Shown piece after piece: positions 37,809 through 51,700 of a stretch of DNA of 64,000 bases; position 1 is the first letter of the stretch; every line of letters begins with the position of its first letter. This DNA is from Thunnus maccoyii (taxonomy: Eukaryota; Chordata; Actinopteri; Scombriformes; Scombridae), in assembly GCF_910596095.1 (NCBI RefSeq), contig NC_056533.1:9423001-9487000 (forward strand), read 5' to 3'. The notes beneath the pieces were generated by a model. That model searched no databases. It saw only the letters and a list, made by a program, of their open reading frames with translations, and was not told where the DNA came from. The translations under genes and the position numbers were made by a program.

Positions 37809-38135
37809 TCATTCAGTCTGTGATAAATTAGTTTTAGAAGTGTGTATTTGTGTATAGTCGTCCACATAAAGCTGACTACAGCATTCAGGGCAAATCAAGC
37901 AGATGTCATTAATAAAAATGAAAAAGAGAAGTGGACCAAGGTTTGAGCCATGAGGCACACCTCGTTGTTGTACTAATGTATCAGATTTGCTTCCTTGTAT
38001 GACAACACATTTTTTTCTGTTATGAAGATAGGAATGGAACCAAAGTAAAGCATTACATGACAGACAAACAGAGTGAAGTTTATCTAAAGGAAGGCAGTAG
38101 TCAACCAGATCAGTTACAGCTAGACACAGGCAGGA
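37809..38135 (-). pseudogene. LINE reverse transcriptase fragment
   Basis: Contains DLVDYCLPLDKLHSV, LWFHSYLHNRKKCVVIQG, GVPHGSNLGPLLFFIFINDI (expected GVPQGSxLGPLLF) and QLYVDD where QLYADD is expected. The hydrophobic N-terminal part of the open frame, above about 38135, is flanking DNA. Stops follow downstream. Confidence 0.8.
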
Positions 38136-38741
38136 TGACCAGACAAAACACATAACAAACACACACACAAAACCCCCCAAAAAGTACCCAAGATCAACCC
38201 ATTGACCCTTGACCCCACAGGCTCAAGGAATTTGGTGAATAAGCCAAAATCACTTCCACTCTTGTCCGCTTCAATGAAGAGAAATATTAATAATCAATGA
38301 ACAAGAGGCTAGTGCCTTATATAGGACATTATAAAGGCTGCTGCACATAACTGTAATAACAGAATTCATTAGGGATGTTATTGCAATACCTTGCTGGTTT
38401 TATTAAGAGGGAAAAAGAAAATCATTAACTGGAGAAAGGTATAATCTACCTCAAAAGGACAGGAAAAAGTATATATTTCATCATAGTACAGCCAGTATGA
38501 CTTTTTGTACGACACTAGACTTCCGCTTTACCTTTTTACAATGAACCATACCAGTGAACTTGCTGGATGTAAACATCCTAACACTGGCGGCAAAAATAAC
38601 AGAAAAAGAGTTATTTCACCAGTTGAAGTTTAGAAAGTCACCAACTGTATCTCGAGAGAGTGTCGCCATGGTTCGTAGTGGGAAGTCTTCATAAACTTTG
38701 TAATGGATAGCCAGCTAAAGTTAGCCAGTAGCTTCGGCAGG
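38136..38741. other. No gene supported
   Basis: No exon or element end was recognised. Part may belong to the neighbouring L1-type remnant. Confidence 0.5.
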
Positions 38742-39240
38742 GACTTATGCTTGAGAGTTCACGGTCACTGAATATTTGCCCATTGCCATCAACCCATACA
38801 CTCAGTGTGCAGGGATAACGGAGGGAGTACTTTACTTTAAGCTTCCGAAATCTCCGTTTAACTAGATGGAAGGACCGACATCTCTTCGTCAGGTCAGAGC
38901 TGTAATCTGGGTATATGAAGATGTGCTTCCCATTATAGATCAGCTCTTTCTTTTCACAAGAAAGCCAAAGGATCTTTATCTTATCCTGAAAGTGTAAAAG
39001 CTTTATCAGGATAGGCCTCGGACTGGATCTGTCATTCTGTCAGACAGTAGGAGTGCGATGACCCCTCAGATGGCATCGGATAAGGTTTTCATCTAATTGA
39101 TGAATTGATTCATTGTTTGGAAACTTGGCTTTGGAGTTGGCAAAAATAGAAATAATCTGTCCTTTTGCCAAGCACAGATGAGCAACTTTTAAGTAATTCA
39201 GAAGGACAGACAAACAGACCTTAGCTCAAGTCGGCTTACC
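38742..39240 (-). pseudogene. L1-type LINE ORF1 remnant
   Basis: The minus-strand frame reads HQLDENLIRCHLRGHR, an in-frame stop, then SPRPILIKLLHFQDKIKIL, KHIFIYPDYSSDLTKRCRSF and KYSLRYPCTLSV. This is the order seen in L1-type ORF1 proteins: the coiled-coil end, the RRM-like block (RPI.I.....QDK), then the C-terminal domain with F.DYS..L...R..F and Y.LLYP.(K/R)L. It is isolated from any ORF2. The minus-strand start near 39240 is approximate. Confidence 0.75.
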
Positions 39241-40796
39241 ACTCTGCAGCCATCTTGCCCCAGCTCTCCCAGCTAAGGACTTTAAGTCCCAGATATATAT
39301 AATCCTCATTAAAGCACAGAACCAACAGGATAACACTGCATTGTAATTGAAAAAGCTCATAGGTCTGTTTTTAACTGCATATCAAAGTAAAAGTAAGCAA
39401 ATCAAAGTACCCACTATTACTGATAATGGTAGTCTGTCCATAACACACTGTTCTTAAGTGAATCTGTGATTTACTGAGGTACAGGGCCAAGTAATGTTTC
39501 TTATAAATGTGCATTTATAAGAGCTAGTAAAGAGATACTTAAGTCATATTTGTACAGGACAAATGCTGAGTGGAGACATGAAGTGATTTACAATAATTGT
39601 GGAGATTAGTAGTGATTTTATTTTTCAATCGTATCTGCCATGTCTGTAATTTGTGATGAAAAAATACTCATACTAACCCACCGTACTTTGCAGACGAGCC
39701 TTGATAACACAATTTCCATGCAAATTGAACTCTTCCTAATTTCCGTTTGCTCTTTCCGCACAGCCTCTTTTTCAAGTGCCATTTCATTTCTATCTTTCCC
39801 TAGTCATGAAAAATGTATGCAGAGGTGGATTCTGGAAAATTAACTTTAAGAAGCATTTCTGACCAAATTCAAAGCTTTGCTATAACAGGTTTCTGGAAAT
39901 TTTATACAGACATTCATGGTCCCCAGAAGATGAATCCTAATAACTTTGATGATCCACTGACTACATCTAGTGCCACCAGCAGGTCAAAGCTTTCACGTAT
40001 TCAGTGACGTATCCCAACATCGACCAGATTGTTAGGCGAAAAGAGTTTGTACAGACATCATACAACACTGGCTAAATATTTAATTTGTCCAAAACTTTGG
40101 TTTATGTCCAAATACATGCAAAACTAATGACATTCCCACTTTGTGTTTTTAATTTATTTAGTGCAATGCAAATGTTAGCATTACATGCTAACATGCTAAA
40201 CTAAGATGGTGAACATGGTCAACATTTACACCTGCTAAACATAAGCATGTCATATGAGCATGTATCACTGGAATCATGCATCTGTGGTGATACACGTAAA
40301 CGTCATTGTGAATGTAGGTAGAGAAGGGTGTTATGGGTAACCATACATCGTAAAGGCCCACAGAGAACACAACCTGCACATTTCCCAAGTTTCAACAACG
40401 CATCATGCAAACTTGCACATCAAGCAAGCTGATTAGTTGATTCAACTTCCTTTTGGGAGTTTTTTTTTTCTTCAAATTTTGTCTTTAAGAGTTTGGACAT
40501 ACATTTTAGCATAGTAGGCCAGGTGATCCTCTAGCAGAGCATAGGAAACTAAATCCGCCTTCAAGGCACTTAATATCATCTTGCCATTGTCCTGTCCTTT
40601 TATGTTGATGAATATGAATTCCTTTATGTTTCTTTTACAGATGTCAACAGCGAAACTGATTCCGTTTCCTGATTTTTCTGTTTTCTGTAGGCCTACATTG
40701 TGGTTAACTAAATGTGACACTGCTTCCTAATGGACACATATGTTATACCCCCCATCCAGACAGGTATAAAAAGATAACACACAAGTGAACATGTGA

Positions 40797-40843
40797 ACAT
40801 ACCAATGTATGTTCGCTCACGTGTGAACGTACATTGGGTATGT
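40797..40843. repeat. Near-perfect 18-19 bp hairpin with a CACGTG loop
   Basis: ACATACCAATGTATGTTC (40797-40814) pairs with 40825-40843, with one bulge and one mismatch, around the 10-nt loop GCTCACGTGT. The loop holds an E-box-like palindrome. Function unknown. Confidence 0.75.
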
Positions 40844-41167
40844 ATAATTGCTTAAAGTACAGAGGTGATTTCATGCTAAATACAGCTTCACAGAGCTGCT
40901 AGAATGGCTGTATACTTGTTATAATATACACAGTATCCTTTGCAGTCACATAACCATTGGTGCTATGATTTTGAATAAGCAGTAGTAGTAAGCAATGCAA
41001 GTAAGTTTCTGTAACAAGGTCGGCACATAATTGCCTTCCAGTGTAAACAGTATTTTAGTCTGTTGTATTGTGAGTCTTTGCGTTTAGGTTTCAACGAGTA
41101 CTTTTCCTGCTGGTTTAAGTATGGTGGTGACTTCCTGAACACTGCCTGAGCCTTCTAGCCATTGGAA

Positions 41168-41168
<1 letters not shown>

Positions 41169-41214
<46 letters not shown>

Positions 41215-41220
41215 TGTGTG
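41169..41220. repeat. (TG)n microsatellite
   Basis: About 26 TG units with one TTTG interruption near the right end. Confidence 0.95.
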
Positions 41221-42423
41221 CATTAAGGCAGGGTCATTGAGGAGTAATAGGATTGCTCGGCCCCGCTCCCTCTCTCGACACCCTGGCAAAGACAGGCCTC
41301 CTAAATCATCCTCACATCTCTGAGCAAGATGGAGGACCTGGCATCGTCTCTCCCCGCCCTCCATCCCTGCTGCAGCCATAACCACTCTCCCCACTGTGGT
41401 ACAGATACTGCTCGCAGCCGTGATTTCCCTCAAACCTCCAGGAGGACTGGAATAATATCTACTCAGCATTCTGTAAATATCCACTGGGAGAATGTACTCG
41501 GGTTCATTGCAGCTGTGCCACAGTTACTGCATATGGGCTCGGCTGCTGATCCTCAACTTCTGCTCTTTGTTCTTGAACTTTTCATCTTATGACTCCTAAA
41601 AAGGAAGCGATGTGTTAGGTGAAGGAGCCTACTCAGCTAATATTATTCATTATTCATTTTCTTATTCCTATTCAGGGTCATGGAGGGCTGGAGCCACTAT
41701 ACCTGATCTTTACACATGACACTCTTGTGCAGGTAAAGTTCTGAACTTTGAGAGTAAGTGAGGATTTTTATTCATCTTTTTCCAGTTAGATTTTCTTGAG
41801 ATAGTACAGTAGAATAGATCAGAAAGTCGGATTTGCTCACTTTACCATAGATAAAATACCTTTATCCTTTTTCACATTGAACAAAGCCAATAAACAGCAT
41901 TTCATGAGACCAGCACAGTGTCTTTGAACTTTAAATCTGTGTGTCTGCAAACAGGAGACGAGTCACAGCTCAGAGCACCTATTCCAGACCATGAAAATAA
42001 TGGTCAGTTCATTTTTGTGTATTTACTTTTTGCCCTCAGATGGATAAAAAAAAAGTCCCCAGACAACAAAGTGTTCATGAGCAGTTGATAATAACCTGCC
42101 GTAGGATTCTGACTAATATAAGAAGACACACTTGGAGTCCATCCTTCCCAAAGCAGATGAAATAGCTTTAGTGAGACCAGGAGAAGAGGAGGCCAGAGAG
42201 GCAGCAGAGAAAGGAGGTATTACTGATATGTACTGCTTTATACCAACGCAAACCTGTACATAATTCAGTTTAAATTCTTTGACACATATGACAACTAGTT
42301 TCAGTACATAGTCAAACAAATAAACATGCATTTAGCTCAGTATCAATGTGATCTCATCAGAAAAATGTCAGAATATCAGAGTGGAAAAAAGTTGACTTCC
42401 ACACTCTGAACTAATGCAGTATT

Positions 42424-43030
<607 letters not shown>

Positions 43031-46000
43031 TTAAGCTGCTATATAATCAATAATATCAAGTGACTGTAATGTGAAAGGCATCACTTGTGTTGATGAACAC
43101 AGAGAGAATTATCACTCAACTGCAGTTCCTATCAGCTCTACGTATGATGCATTCCAGCGTCTTTCAGCTAATTGTTTTGGTTTTCCATCCTGCAACTTTA
43201 TTGTTGTGATGTTTCACTGTTCTTATAGCATTGTTTTCAGTCCATGCTTTTTCGGTGCAAAACTTCTCACAAACCCGCTGTACATTTACTGCTCAGCACC
43301 AAAGACGAAGTTAGCGACTAGCTAGTGGACATAGTGGAGCGTTTCACAGACAAAGAGCCAGATATTTACCTCAGGTGTTATGTAAAGACCAAAAACAGAG
43401 CTAAAAGGAGAATGAATACTGGACTTACCTTAAACAGGTAAACAGACTCAAAATAAATGCTAATTTTGCTCTGTATGGATGCGTAAATGGGCAACTGTTG
43501 CTAACAAGTTCATCAATTTGATAATATGTAGAACGTGATAATATGTCAGTGTTGTATTTACAGCTTTGTTTCTGCTGCACCCAAGTGGCCAAAAAAATAT
43601 TTTTTTAACTTGAAGTTTAACAAAATTTTTGGATGCTGGACCTTTACGTGAAATTAAATATTTTTATTTTTGGTATTTCTTATTGTACTTAAATACTTTT
43701 ATACTGTCTTCATGTTCAGAAGAGTGATCTAAATTAAAGTTCAGATGTAGTTCAGATCTTTAAATGAGAGCTTTTTCTATGAGAGATGAGTCTGGAGGGA
43801 AGTGCTGATGCTTTCATGAAGTTGACGGCTGGAGGACTGTCACTCACTGTCACTGTTTCCATCATACTTCAACTTAGAGCTGCGTTATAACTATCAGACA
43901 GATTTAGTCAATTAAAATATGATAATTAGTTAAACAATATCAAACTTATCTCATCTAAGACAGATGATTAATAAATCAAAGAATGTACCATGAACAGTTT
44001 GTCATGAATCACTCAGTCTTTACAGACTCAAACGTAGCAGTCTTTTATTCCTCTACAATATGCTGACATTTTTTATTTGGAAAAAATTATATAGTCGTGA
44101 TTTCATTTCAGCTCTCCACCTCTTACCATGTCTCAGACATCTCGTTTTGCTGCAGCAGTTTGCCTCATGTTCCTTGGCATTCCCGTCACCATGACAACCA
44201 AAGGCAGATGAAACCCTCTAGTTGTAGCTCACCAACAAACTTCCTGCTACACAACTCTGGTTTGATAGGAACAATCTAAAAAGAGATTTGGGAGAACTTC
44301 TAGTGTTTCCTCTTACAAACAGAACTGACCACATCAAGGTACTGACTTCCTGTTTGTGGATATAAGCTGATGTTTTGTCTCTGCGGTTTATACTGTGTCG
44401 GATGTGGAAAGAACAGGATAGAGATTTTTTTTCAGAAAGTGCTGGAGAGAGATCCTGTGGTTCGATCGGTGAGTTGGATCTAGGGAGAAATGGGGAGAGA
44501 TGAGATGGTGATGAAACAGGTAGTGTATGTACAAGATCGTACAGTTAAGAAAAAAAAAACAAAAAACGATGATTCTTCACAGTCAAGGTTCCCAGAGGCA
44601 GAACACTGCAGGGCCAAGCAGACAGAGCGCTGTCTGCAACATAGAGACCATGGAGAGATTAAAGCAGCTGCTTCTTTATTTATCAGGAGGTACAAATGCT
44701 GCTGTGTGCCTGCACGGCTGTCAATCCATCAAGATCGTTGTCAGTTTTTCCTCTGGTGGCGGTGCTCAAACAGAAGTAACATGACTAATGGAAACAGGAA
44801 ATCAAACCATGACTAGAATTTAGTGATAGCAATTTAATTGCCTCCGAAAACGAAAAAGGGAAGAATTGTTTTTGTTGTGATAAAGTGTCTGAGATGAAAT
44901 GTGCTCAACAGGATCAAAACACAGAGCAGAACAGAGGAAATAGGAGGAACCTAAAGGAAAATTCCTTTTTTTTTGGTTTTGAGGTCATTTTATTGGCTGT
45001 AACTTTGTTGGGAATACGGATCTATGCACTAATGAAGCACAATATCAACTGTCATGATAAAAGCCTTCACATTGCTGCTTCTGTTTGGTTAACAGAACCA
45101 GTATGGATAAAACTTCTAAGAAATGGTCTCAACAATGTTTCAAAACTTTGACCTGAGTCCAAAAATTCTTAGTAAAGAGCAGCACATAGAGGTTTTGAAT
45201 AAAGTCCTCTGTGCAGACTGTAGTGACCCTTAAATGTTGGAAAATAAGGACTACAATCATGTCTACCCACAGTACCCTTGTTCAACCACTATTTCAGCCA
45301 ATAGCAGGTCTTCACGGATCTCGTCATGGCTGCATCACATCTTCATGCACACCTATTTAACACTACCCATCATTCATTGTATCCAACGCTTGGATGCGAT
45401 TACTAAGGAAATAGTAATCATTTTAAGAGAGAACCACCTGTGGAGGTCATACAAAATGCTTTTATATGAAGTATTTAAATGATTAACTGTTCCTGATTTT
45501 CCAAAACAGAAAACTGAAGTTTATATATTTCAAATTTAATTCAATGTCATTTCCATTTTTTTGTCTTTCAAACTCACAACTCTACTGTAACCATATTTCA
45601 CCATTTATCGATATGGGTGTGATGAATATGAAAAAACCCCACATTTTATTATATTCATGATGAATCCATCATGTCATGAACTTTGTCATGTTGCAGGTAA
45701 TTTGTGCAGCAGCTTGTTTGAGAAACATGGCGAGAGCAAGAACACACAAAATGTCCATTATGATTTTTTTTTATTATGAGAGAAATATGACTTTACATTG
45801 TTCGTCACCCAGCGGGTGAGAATAAAACATAAATAAAACATTATTACAAAATGCTGCAATAAATCACAAAAGAAACAATTATTTTTTTTACATTTGATTT
45901 GTTTTATACATAAATCATATTTACACATTTGTCTTTGCCCTTTTTTTTTTACATAATTGAGAATGAAACAATCCTGTACCATTTTCATGATACAAACATT

Positions 46001-46441
46001 TCCTTCGTTTGAAAGCAGAGGTATAAAAGCTCTTCCCTCTCTCCTGAGAAGATGCTGGGTTCTACTCTAGTGCATTTCATCGTTAAGATTTAAGGCTACG
46101 CAGGGTTCACCTGATGGACACACTCGTCATGTGGACAGGCCTATCATGATCGGGAAGGGAGTTCATTTTCTTGACTCGCGTCTGCTGATTGTCCCTTACA
46201 GAGAGAGGTTTGTGGTTCTGCCCTGTCGCTCCCTCAAACCGTTTTTTCCATATTAAAGCTGCTGCTGCCGACTGGTTTCACTGAATAACCAATTACAGTC
46301 TCTGACAACTTATTTGTTTCTGCAGTCAATTACAAATGCCGTGGGGAAAATGTCACAGAGTATGAGAACCCACGCTCATCACATTATCTCTGTACGGCAA
46401 TGACCTGCTGAGAAAAAACTCAATTTTTCACAGCAGGGATA

Positions 46442-46463
46442 ATATATATATATATATATATAT
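46442..46463. repeat. Short (TA)n tract
   Basis: About 11 TA units. Confidence 0.9.
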
Positions 46464-48113
46464 TTTAAAAAGGAAATTAAAAAATAGTTTCATACTTTCT
46501 AGTTGTTGTTGTGTGAGGGAGTGAATTAATTTAGTCATAGGTGCAGTGCTCCCTAGTGGTCAAAACACACCTAAAGCAATAGAGAGAAAAAAAGCAAATT
46601 CCTCTCTGTTTCTTTGACAGGATTACACTGAAGCCATAAACAAAAGACATGAAGCAACTAATTGGCTGGTTCTGTAAGCCTCTTACAAGACACACTATAA
46701 TAAACCAGCCTGGACATCAAGTCAAATCCTCAACACAGACGGCAAGTTAACAAACAAGCACTTAAACATGAGACAAAAGAGGCAGCAAGGAAGCAGTTCA
46801 GTGACGCTGCTCTGTAATTCATCAGGAAAGGGCTTTTTTTTTTTAAACTTCCTCTGTTTGTTTCCTACCTGTCCAGCAGGTAGATTTGTGGCCTTAGTGG
46901 GAATAAACCACAGGCTTGAAAAATGAAGACAGGTCACGCTGCAAACATATAAAAGTTACCTGCCACACTAACAATCTGGAACCGCAGCATCTTTGATGTG
47001 ATTCAACACATCGTGAACAATCTCACTTTGGATCATTGTTGCTTTTCATGAGCGTCAGTGCCCTTGATTAAAAAACTGGAAACAAAGATCCCCTTGATTG
47101 ATATCTCACACTGATAACAAAGAAAAAAAACCGCACCAACACATTACGACCAAAGTGCTTAACAAAATTGAAGAATGTTGATTAATTTGAAATAATCAGA
47201 TACTCAGGCAGTACCTGCTGTGCAGGTTTTGTCATTAAGCATCTAAACAGGGACACGTAACATTATTTGGTGTTTTTAGTTAATGTCCTTTCTCATTTTC
47301 TCTAACCAGCTGCTTTGTCCCTAAATTAACAGCCTCCATTTCCAAAAACCATCAGCCGTGTTCGTTTACCGCGTCTGTTATCTGAAATGAAAGAGGGAGG
47401 TTGAAAGGGAAAGCTGAACTCTTTACTACACAGAAGCCATTAGTATGCTACCTGCAGAGTTACATGCAATTAAAAAACGAAGGAAAGCCTCGCTCAGATG
47501 AACGATGAGGGCTGCATAAAAGCCCAGTGACAGGCAGATAAAGCGAGGATCAAACTAATATCCAGCCAAGGCTTTAAAACACACTAAAGGATATGAATTG
47601 AGCCATTAGACACAGGCAGATATGTCTCAATCTTTTCATTACTGTTGAATCTGGAAAATAGGCACGCACATTTTGAAGAGTTTCACTCTAAAATTGAGAT
47701 ATCCATAATTCAGATAAATTTAAAACATAGCCAAGAAACATGATTGATGGCAAGTCGTTACACAAGATTACTGAACTTATCATGTGCCAGTTCCATTTTG
47801 CTTACAAACTGGAGACTAAATTAGTGGACATAATCACATCTGCTTTTCAAATGGTGAGTGAAGGAATGTCTGGCTATGATTTATTCTGATGTGAATATAT
47901 GCAGTAGCGTTTTGGATTGAAACGCTGGAACAAAAACTGACAACACTTGACTTTTTTGATTAGGAAATGTTAATAGGACACTTCTGCTTTGGCAGATTTT
48001 CTTTTGTGGTTTCATTCTTCTATTAATTGTCAATGAAAATGCTTCCGAGTGAGCAGTTTCCAGTGCCACATGGAGCTTGTTGACATTTGTATCTGTTTCA
48101 AAGTAGCGTTTGG

Positions 48114-48118
<5 letters not shown>

Positions 48119-48156
<38 letters not shown>
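48119..48156. repeat. (TG)n microsatellite
   Basis: About 19 TG units, roughly 590 bp beyond the akap13 stop codon and so possibly in or near its 3' UTR. Confidence 0.95.
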
Positions 48157-48157
<1 letters not shown>

Positions 48158-48649
48158 TCACATGGGCAGGACACTGCATCTGTAAATTAACATATTTCTG
48201 GTTGAAACAGTCTGTTTGTGTGGGACAGACTGCTGAAAAGGGAGCTAGTTGGGGCCATAACAAACATGGAGACAGAGAGGCAGTGAAGCCCGTGACATAC
48301 TTAGTAGAGCCTGTGAGGCAATCCGCTGTGAAATGCTTTCAATTTGATACTGAGCTGTCAGAAATGTAAGATTCTTCAAAATGAAGAAATTCTAACCACA
48401 TCTTTGGAAAAGGAAACATTGTTTTTGGACAGTGAATACCCCAGAGTGCACCGTCATTCAACATTCCCAATTTTTATGAAGTGCAAGCATGCCTACTTGC
48501 ACACCAAAACAGAGCCACTGAAAATCTATTTTCCAGAAAACTAAAAGCAGTGGTGATATTTTGAACTGAACATACATTTTTTTTTTGTCATTTTTCTTGC
48601 ATGTAATGTTAAATCGCTCTACGTTACGATCATCTAGCTAAAAGTCTTT

Positions 48650-48655
48650 TTTATT
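48650..48655 (-). other. Candidate polyadenylation signal of akap13
   Basis: AATAAA on the minus strand, about 88 nt past the akap13 stop codon. AKAP13 3' UTRs are often longer, so a distal signal is possible. Confidence 0.35.
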
Positions 48656-48742
48656 GTGTTACTACTTGGCAGTAACACAGTCCTCTGGATGTCAGAGCGG
48701 CGTGATGGGTTAGAGAGGAGGAGAGTAGAGGAGCCACTTCTC

Positions 48743-48795
48743 TCAGCAGAAGAAGATCTCTCCATCCAGAGGAGGCTCTGGGAGGTGCGGGGGGT
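48743..48795 (-). CDS. akap13: akap13 terminal coding exon, 53 nt
   Basis: The acceptor is a strong pyrimidine tract followed by CCTGCCAG at 48796-48803. The exon completes the split codon and reads DPPHLPEPPLDGEIFFC then TGA (48743-48745). The known AKAP13 C-terminus ends DGPASEVSAEGEEIFC: same length class, starting Asp and ending E-I-F-C with one extra Phe here. It is 1.69 kb beyond the previous exon. Other frames on both strands of this stretch are longer but unsupported. Confidence 0.88.
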
Positions 48796-51700
48796 CTGGC
48801 AGGAGAGAGAGAGGAGAGAGGAGTCAGCGTCACTGTAAGAAGAGATTGCTGATTCGTTTTAACATTTATTTTCTAAGCAGGTTTAGTGAGCAGAATCAGC
48901 CTGGATGGTGCCACCATTGAGATCCTCTGAAGAATTGACAAAAGCTTCATCGTGAGCAGAGGGAACATCTATACATTTCATGTCAGTATCAAATCATATT
49001 TGTACATCCTGTATTATATACAGTAACTTTGTACTTCTACTGGACAACAGTTCAGAGGGAAATATTTGACTTTTTCCTCCACTACATTTAGTTATCAGCT
49101 ATAGTAACTAGTTGCTTTGTAAATGTGGATTTACATATAGTACATATGATGAGTTTATAAAACATGTTACATTGCTATAGATTTCACTACCTAACAGTAT
49201 GTAAAACAGTTCAAATGAGCTTCACTTTTAATGAACTATAACTATGAGGCTTCAGAGTCACAGGACACAAGAAAATGTGCTAAGACCCAGCTGAGACGGT
49301 GATGTGAGAGAAACAGGTGAAGCTACAGCGGAGTAAACTGTGGCAGAAATAAAGAAGCGTTATGACGCAAACTGGCTCTCATAGGCTACATTTCTTTAAA
49401 ATACGTACATCACTGGAGTGCACAACCATAATAAGCCAAATAATATATTGTTGAAGACGAGGGCCAGTGTCATTTAATAACAAGACTATGATTAGTGATA
49501 TATCTCTCTGTGTCTTCTGAGGATAAAGATGTTTTCACAGAAAATTCAGTAATGATTTCATGAGTTTTATCTGGCTTGTTCAGAAAAAAAAACATTTGGT
49601 CCTGATGTAGAACAACCTAAAACATGACATGTTCATTGCCCACAGCTGCAAGGATTTGTGCTTAAAAGTGAATCCTGTATTCAAATTTATAAACTAGCAT
49701 TTTTTAAAAGCAGTAACACCTGCAGAACTTCTGTCTCCCCCTTCTGGCAGTGAGAGTAAACAGTAGTTAACTCGATGTAACTCCAGTTCTATGAATACAT
49801 GCGTGAGCCGGTCCTGCGGCCAGCGGCTCCTCACAGCTACGAAAACGTCAGAGCAAATTTCCAAATAGCCGATATTTGGATAAACTGACCACATATTTGG
49901 AATCTAAATGGTTACTTGCTCGTGGCATATTAACAGCTCTAGAGCTAAAATGACTACAGCTTTTATCCACAGGAGAGACAGCATACCCAGTATGTCAGTA
50001 TGGGTCGGGATGCCCCAACATGATGTGATTTCCCCGGCAAATCTGAGAGGAAACCAATCATTGCTTGTTGATGTAAAAGGCATCACTACTGATGTGCCAG
50101 TGCAGGAATGTCATACCAGACACCAGATTAAAAACTCGCTGTGAGATACAGAGAGATTTACCTGGCGGTGATAGTCTTAATCAGCATTGTGTGAACTCTT
50201 TTGGCAAGGGCTTGTAACGGACTTTCATTTATATGTAAAAGTCCTGCACCACAGCTTTAAAGATCACTTAATCTTTTTCTATCCCCCTCTTATATTCATT
50301 CATTTATATCTTCCATCCACATATCTACCTATCACATCGCTCCTTCAAATGTCATGCCTCTGATCTTACGTGTCCTTGACAAAAAAAAAAAAAAAATACT
50401 AAACCCCAACCTGCTGACTCACTGTGTGGCAGTGAATAATTAAACTAAATGTAAATCCGTCCACCCCTACCATTCACCATGCTCTACCTGCAGTTTGTGT
50501 GCTCCCTCCTTTGCCCTTCTTCTTCTTCTTCTCCTTGCTGTCTTTGTTCTTGTTCTTGGCCAGCTGCAGCAGGCTCTTTGAGATCTGGTTGTTAGCTTCA
50601 CTGCCCTTCAGGTTGGGGTTAGTGGAAGATGAGGTAAAGGGATTGAGGCCTTTCCCTTTAGGCTTTGACTTCTGGGGCTGCATCCTCGGAAGGGAGGAGG
50701 AAGAGGAGGAGGAGAGCTCCAGCGGGTCCAGCTCCAGAGACTGGGAGCTGCCGGGGAACTCATCAGATGTCGTGGAGGGAGTCCGCTGAAAGTAAAGGAG
50801 GGAGGTCAGACAGATGTAATAGCACAGATGTTGTAAAAGCTGAAGCTTGAATTTAAGATATTTCCAGTAAAGAGTCTAACATGAAAAAAAGTTCATCTGC
50901 ATATACAACCGGTGGCATAAAAACCTGTAAGTATAACTCTGCTGTTTGGAGTACAATGAAGCATTGTTTGCAAGTTACTACGCCGCAAAGAGCTTTTTAA
51001 AATTCACTTTCAAGAGCACCCAGGTTCAAGCACCCGACGTAAGCATCCATAAACATCACTCCTACTGAAGAGTCATTGAGCGAAACACTGATTCCCTCGC
51101 AGCTCAGTGAGTGTCACAGCATGTTATCATTTTTATCACTGTTATGATTTTTAAGGCGTCCCCGCTCACCTCAGCCAGACGGAGCTCCTCCATCTTGTCG
51201 AGCTGCCGCTGCACAGCCTCCCTGTCCCTCTCCAGTTTCCTCTGGGCGTCTCTGAGCCTCTCCAAGTCTTTCTGGTACTCCTCCTTCCTGCTCTGCAGCT
51301 CCTGCTTCTCCTCCTCCAGCTCCATGTGCTGTTTTGATATTTCCTCCTCCTGCAGTGGTTGGCAGGTACATTGATTGATTTATTGAAATGTTACAATACA
51401 CAATGATACAATCATCATCATTAATATTGTGCACAATGAGTGTGTTCAGACCATTGGGACTGCGATTTCTGTTCGATATTTAAAGATAAGTAAACTAGAA
51501 ATAGTATTGAGAGATATGGTGATTTATGCTGTACTGTGAATAGAAATGTTTCTACTGTCAGAAACTTTGCCGGATCATTTCTACTGTGGTAGCTGTTCCT
51601 TAATATCTCTGGTTGAAAACAAGTTTCCCATGTCAAGAAAAGAACACACAAAAAAAGAGGAACTAGGCAGTCCAGACTTCACCAGTGTTGGGTGAATAAT

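Larger units (their letters stand above)
35697..38135 (-). mobile_element. 5'-truncated LINE, minus strand, split by a TTAA element
   Basis: The RT segment (37809-38135) and C-terminus (37095-37207) lie on the minus strand. The stop is followed after a few bases by a 1.0-kb element flanked by TTAA. Beyond it, 35697-36070 reads as a LINE 3' UTR: it contains the minus-strand CATCTCAAGGGGTTATTCC motif common in fish LINE tails and ends close to an AATAAAG. Removing the inserted element restores a normal order of ORF end and 3' UTR. Clade not assigned. Confidence 0.72.
48796..50487. other. akap13 last intron (1.69 kb)
   Basis: Contains old interspersed repeats: a block at 49025-49220 shared with 42.6-43.0 kb, and one at 49700-50260 sharing its core with 23.1 kb. 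No coding exon between the flanking ones is needed by phase. Confidence 0.75.

Noticed and set aside
47335..47391. Alternative akap13 last exon after CCTCCCTCTTTCATTTCAG (minus)
   Set aside because: Good acceptor sequence, but the in-phase peptide does not resemble the AKAP13 C-terminus, whereas 48743-48795 does.
48656..48838. Plus-strand charged ORF (MSERRDGLERRRVEEPLL...)
   Set aside because: Antisense shadow of the akap13 terminal exon and its pyrimidine tract.
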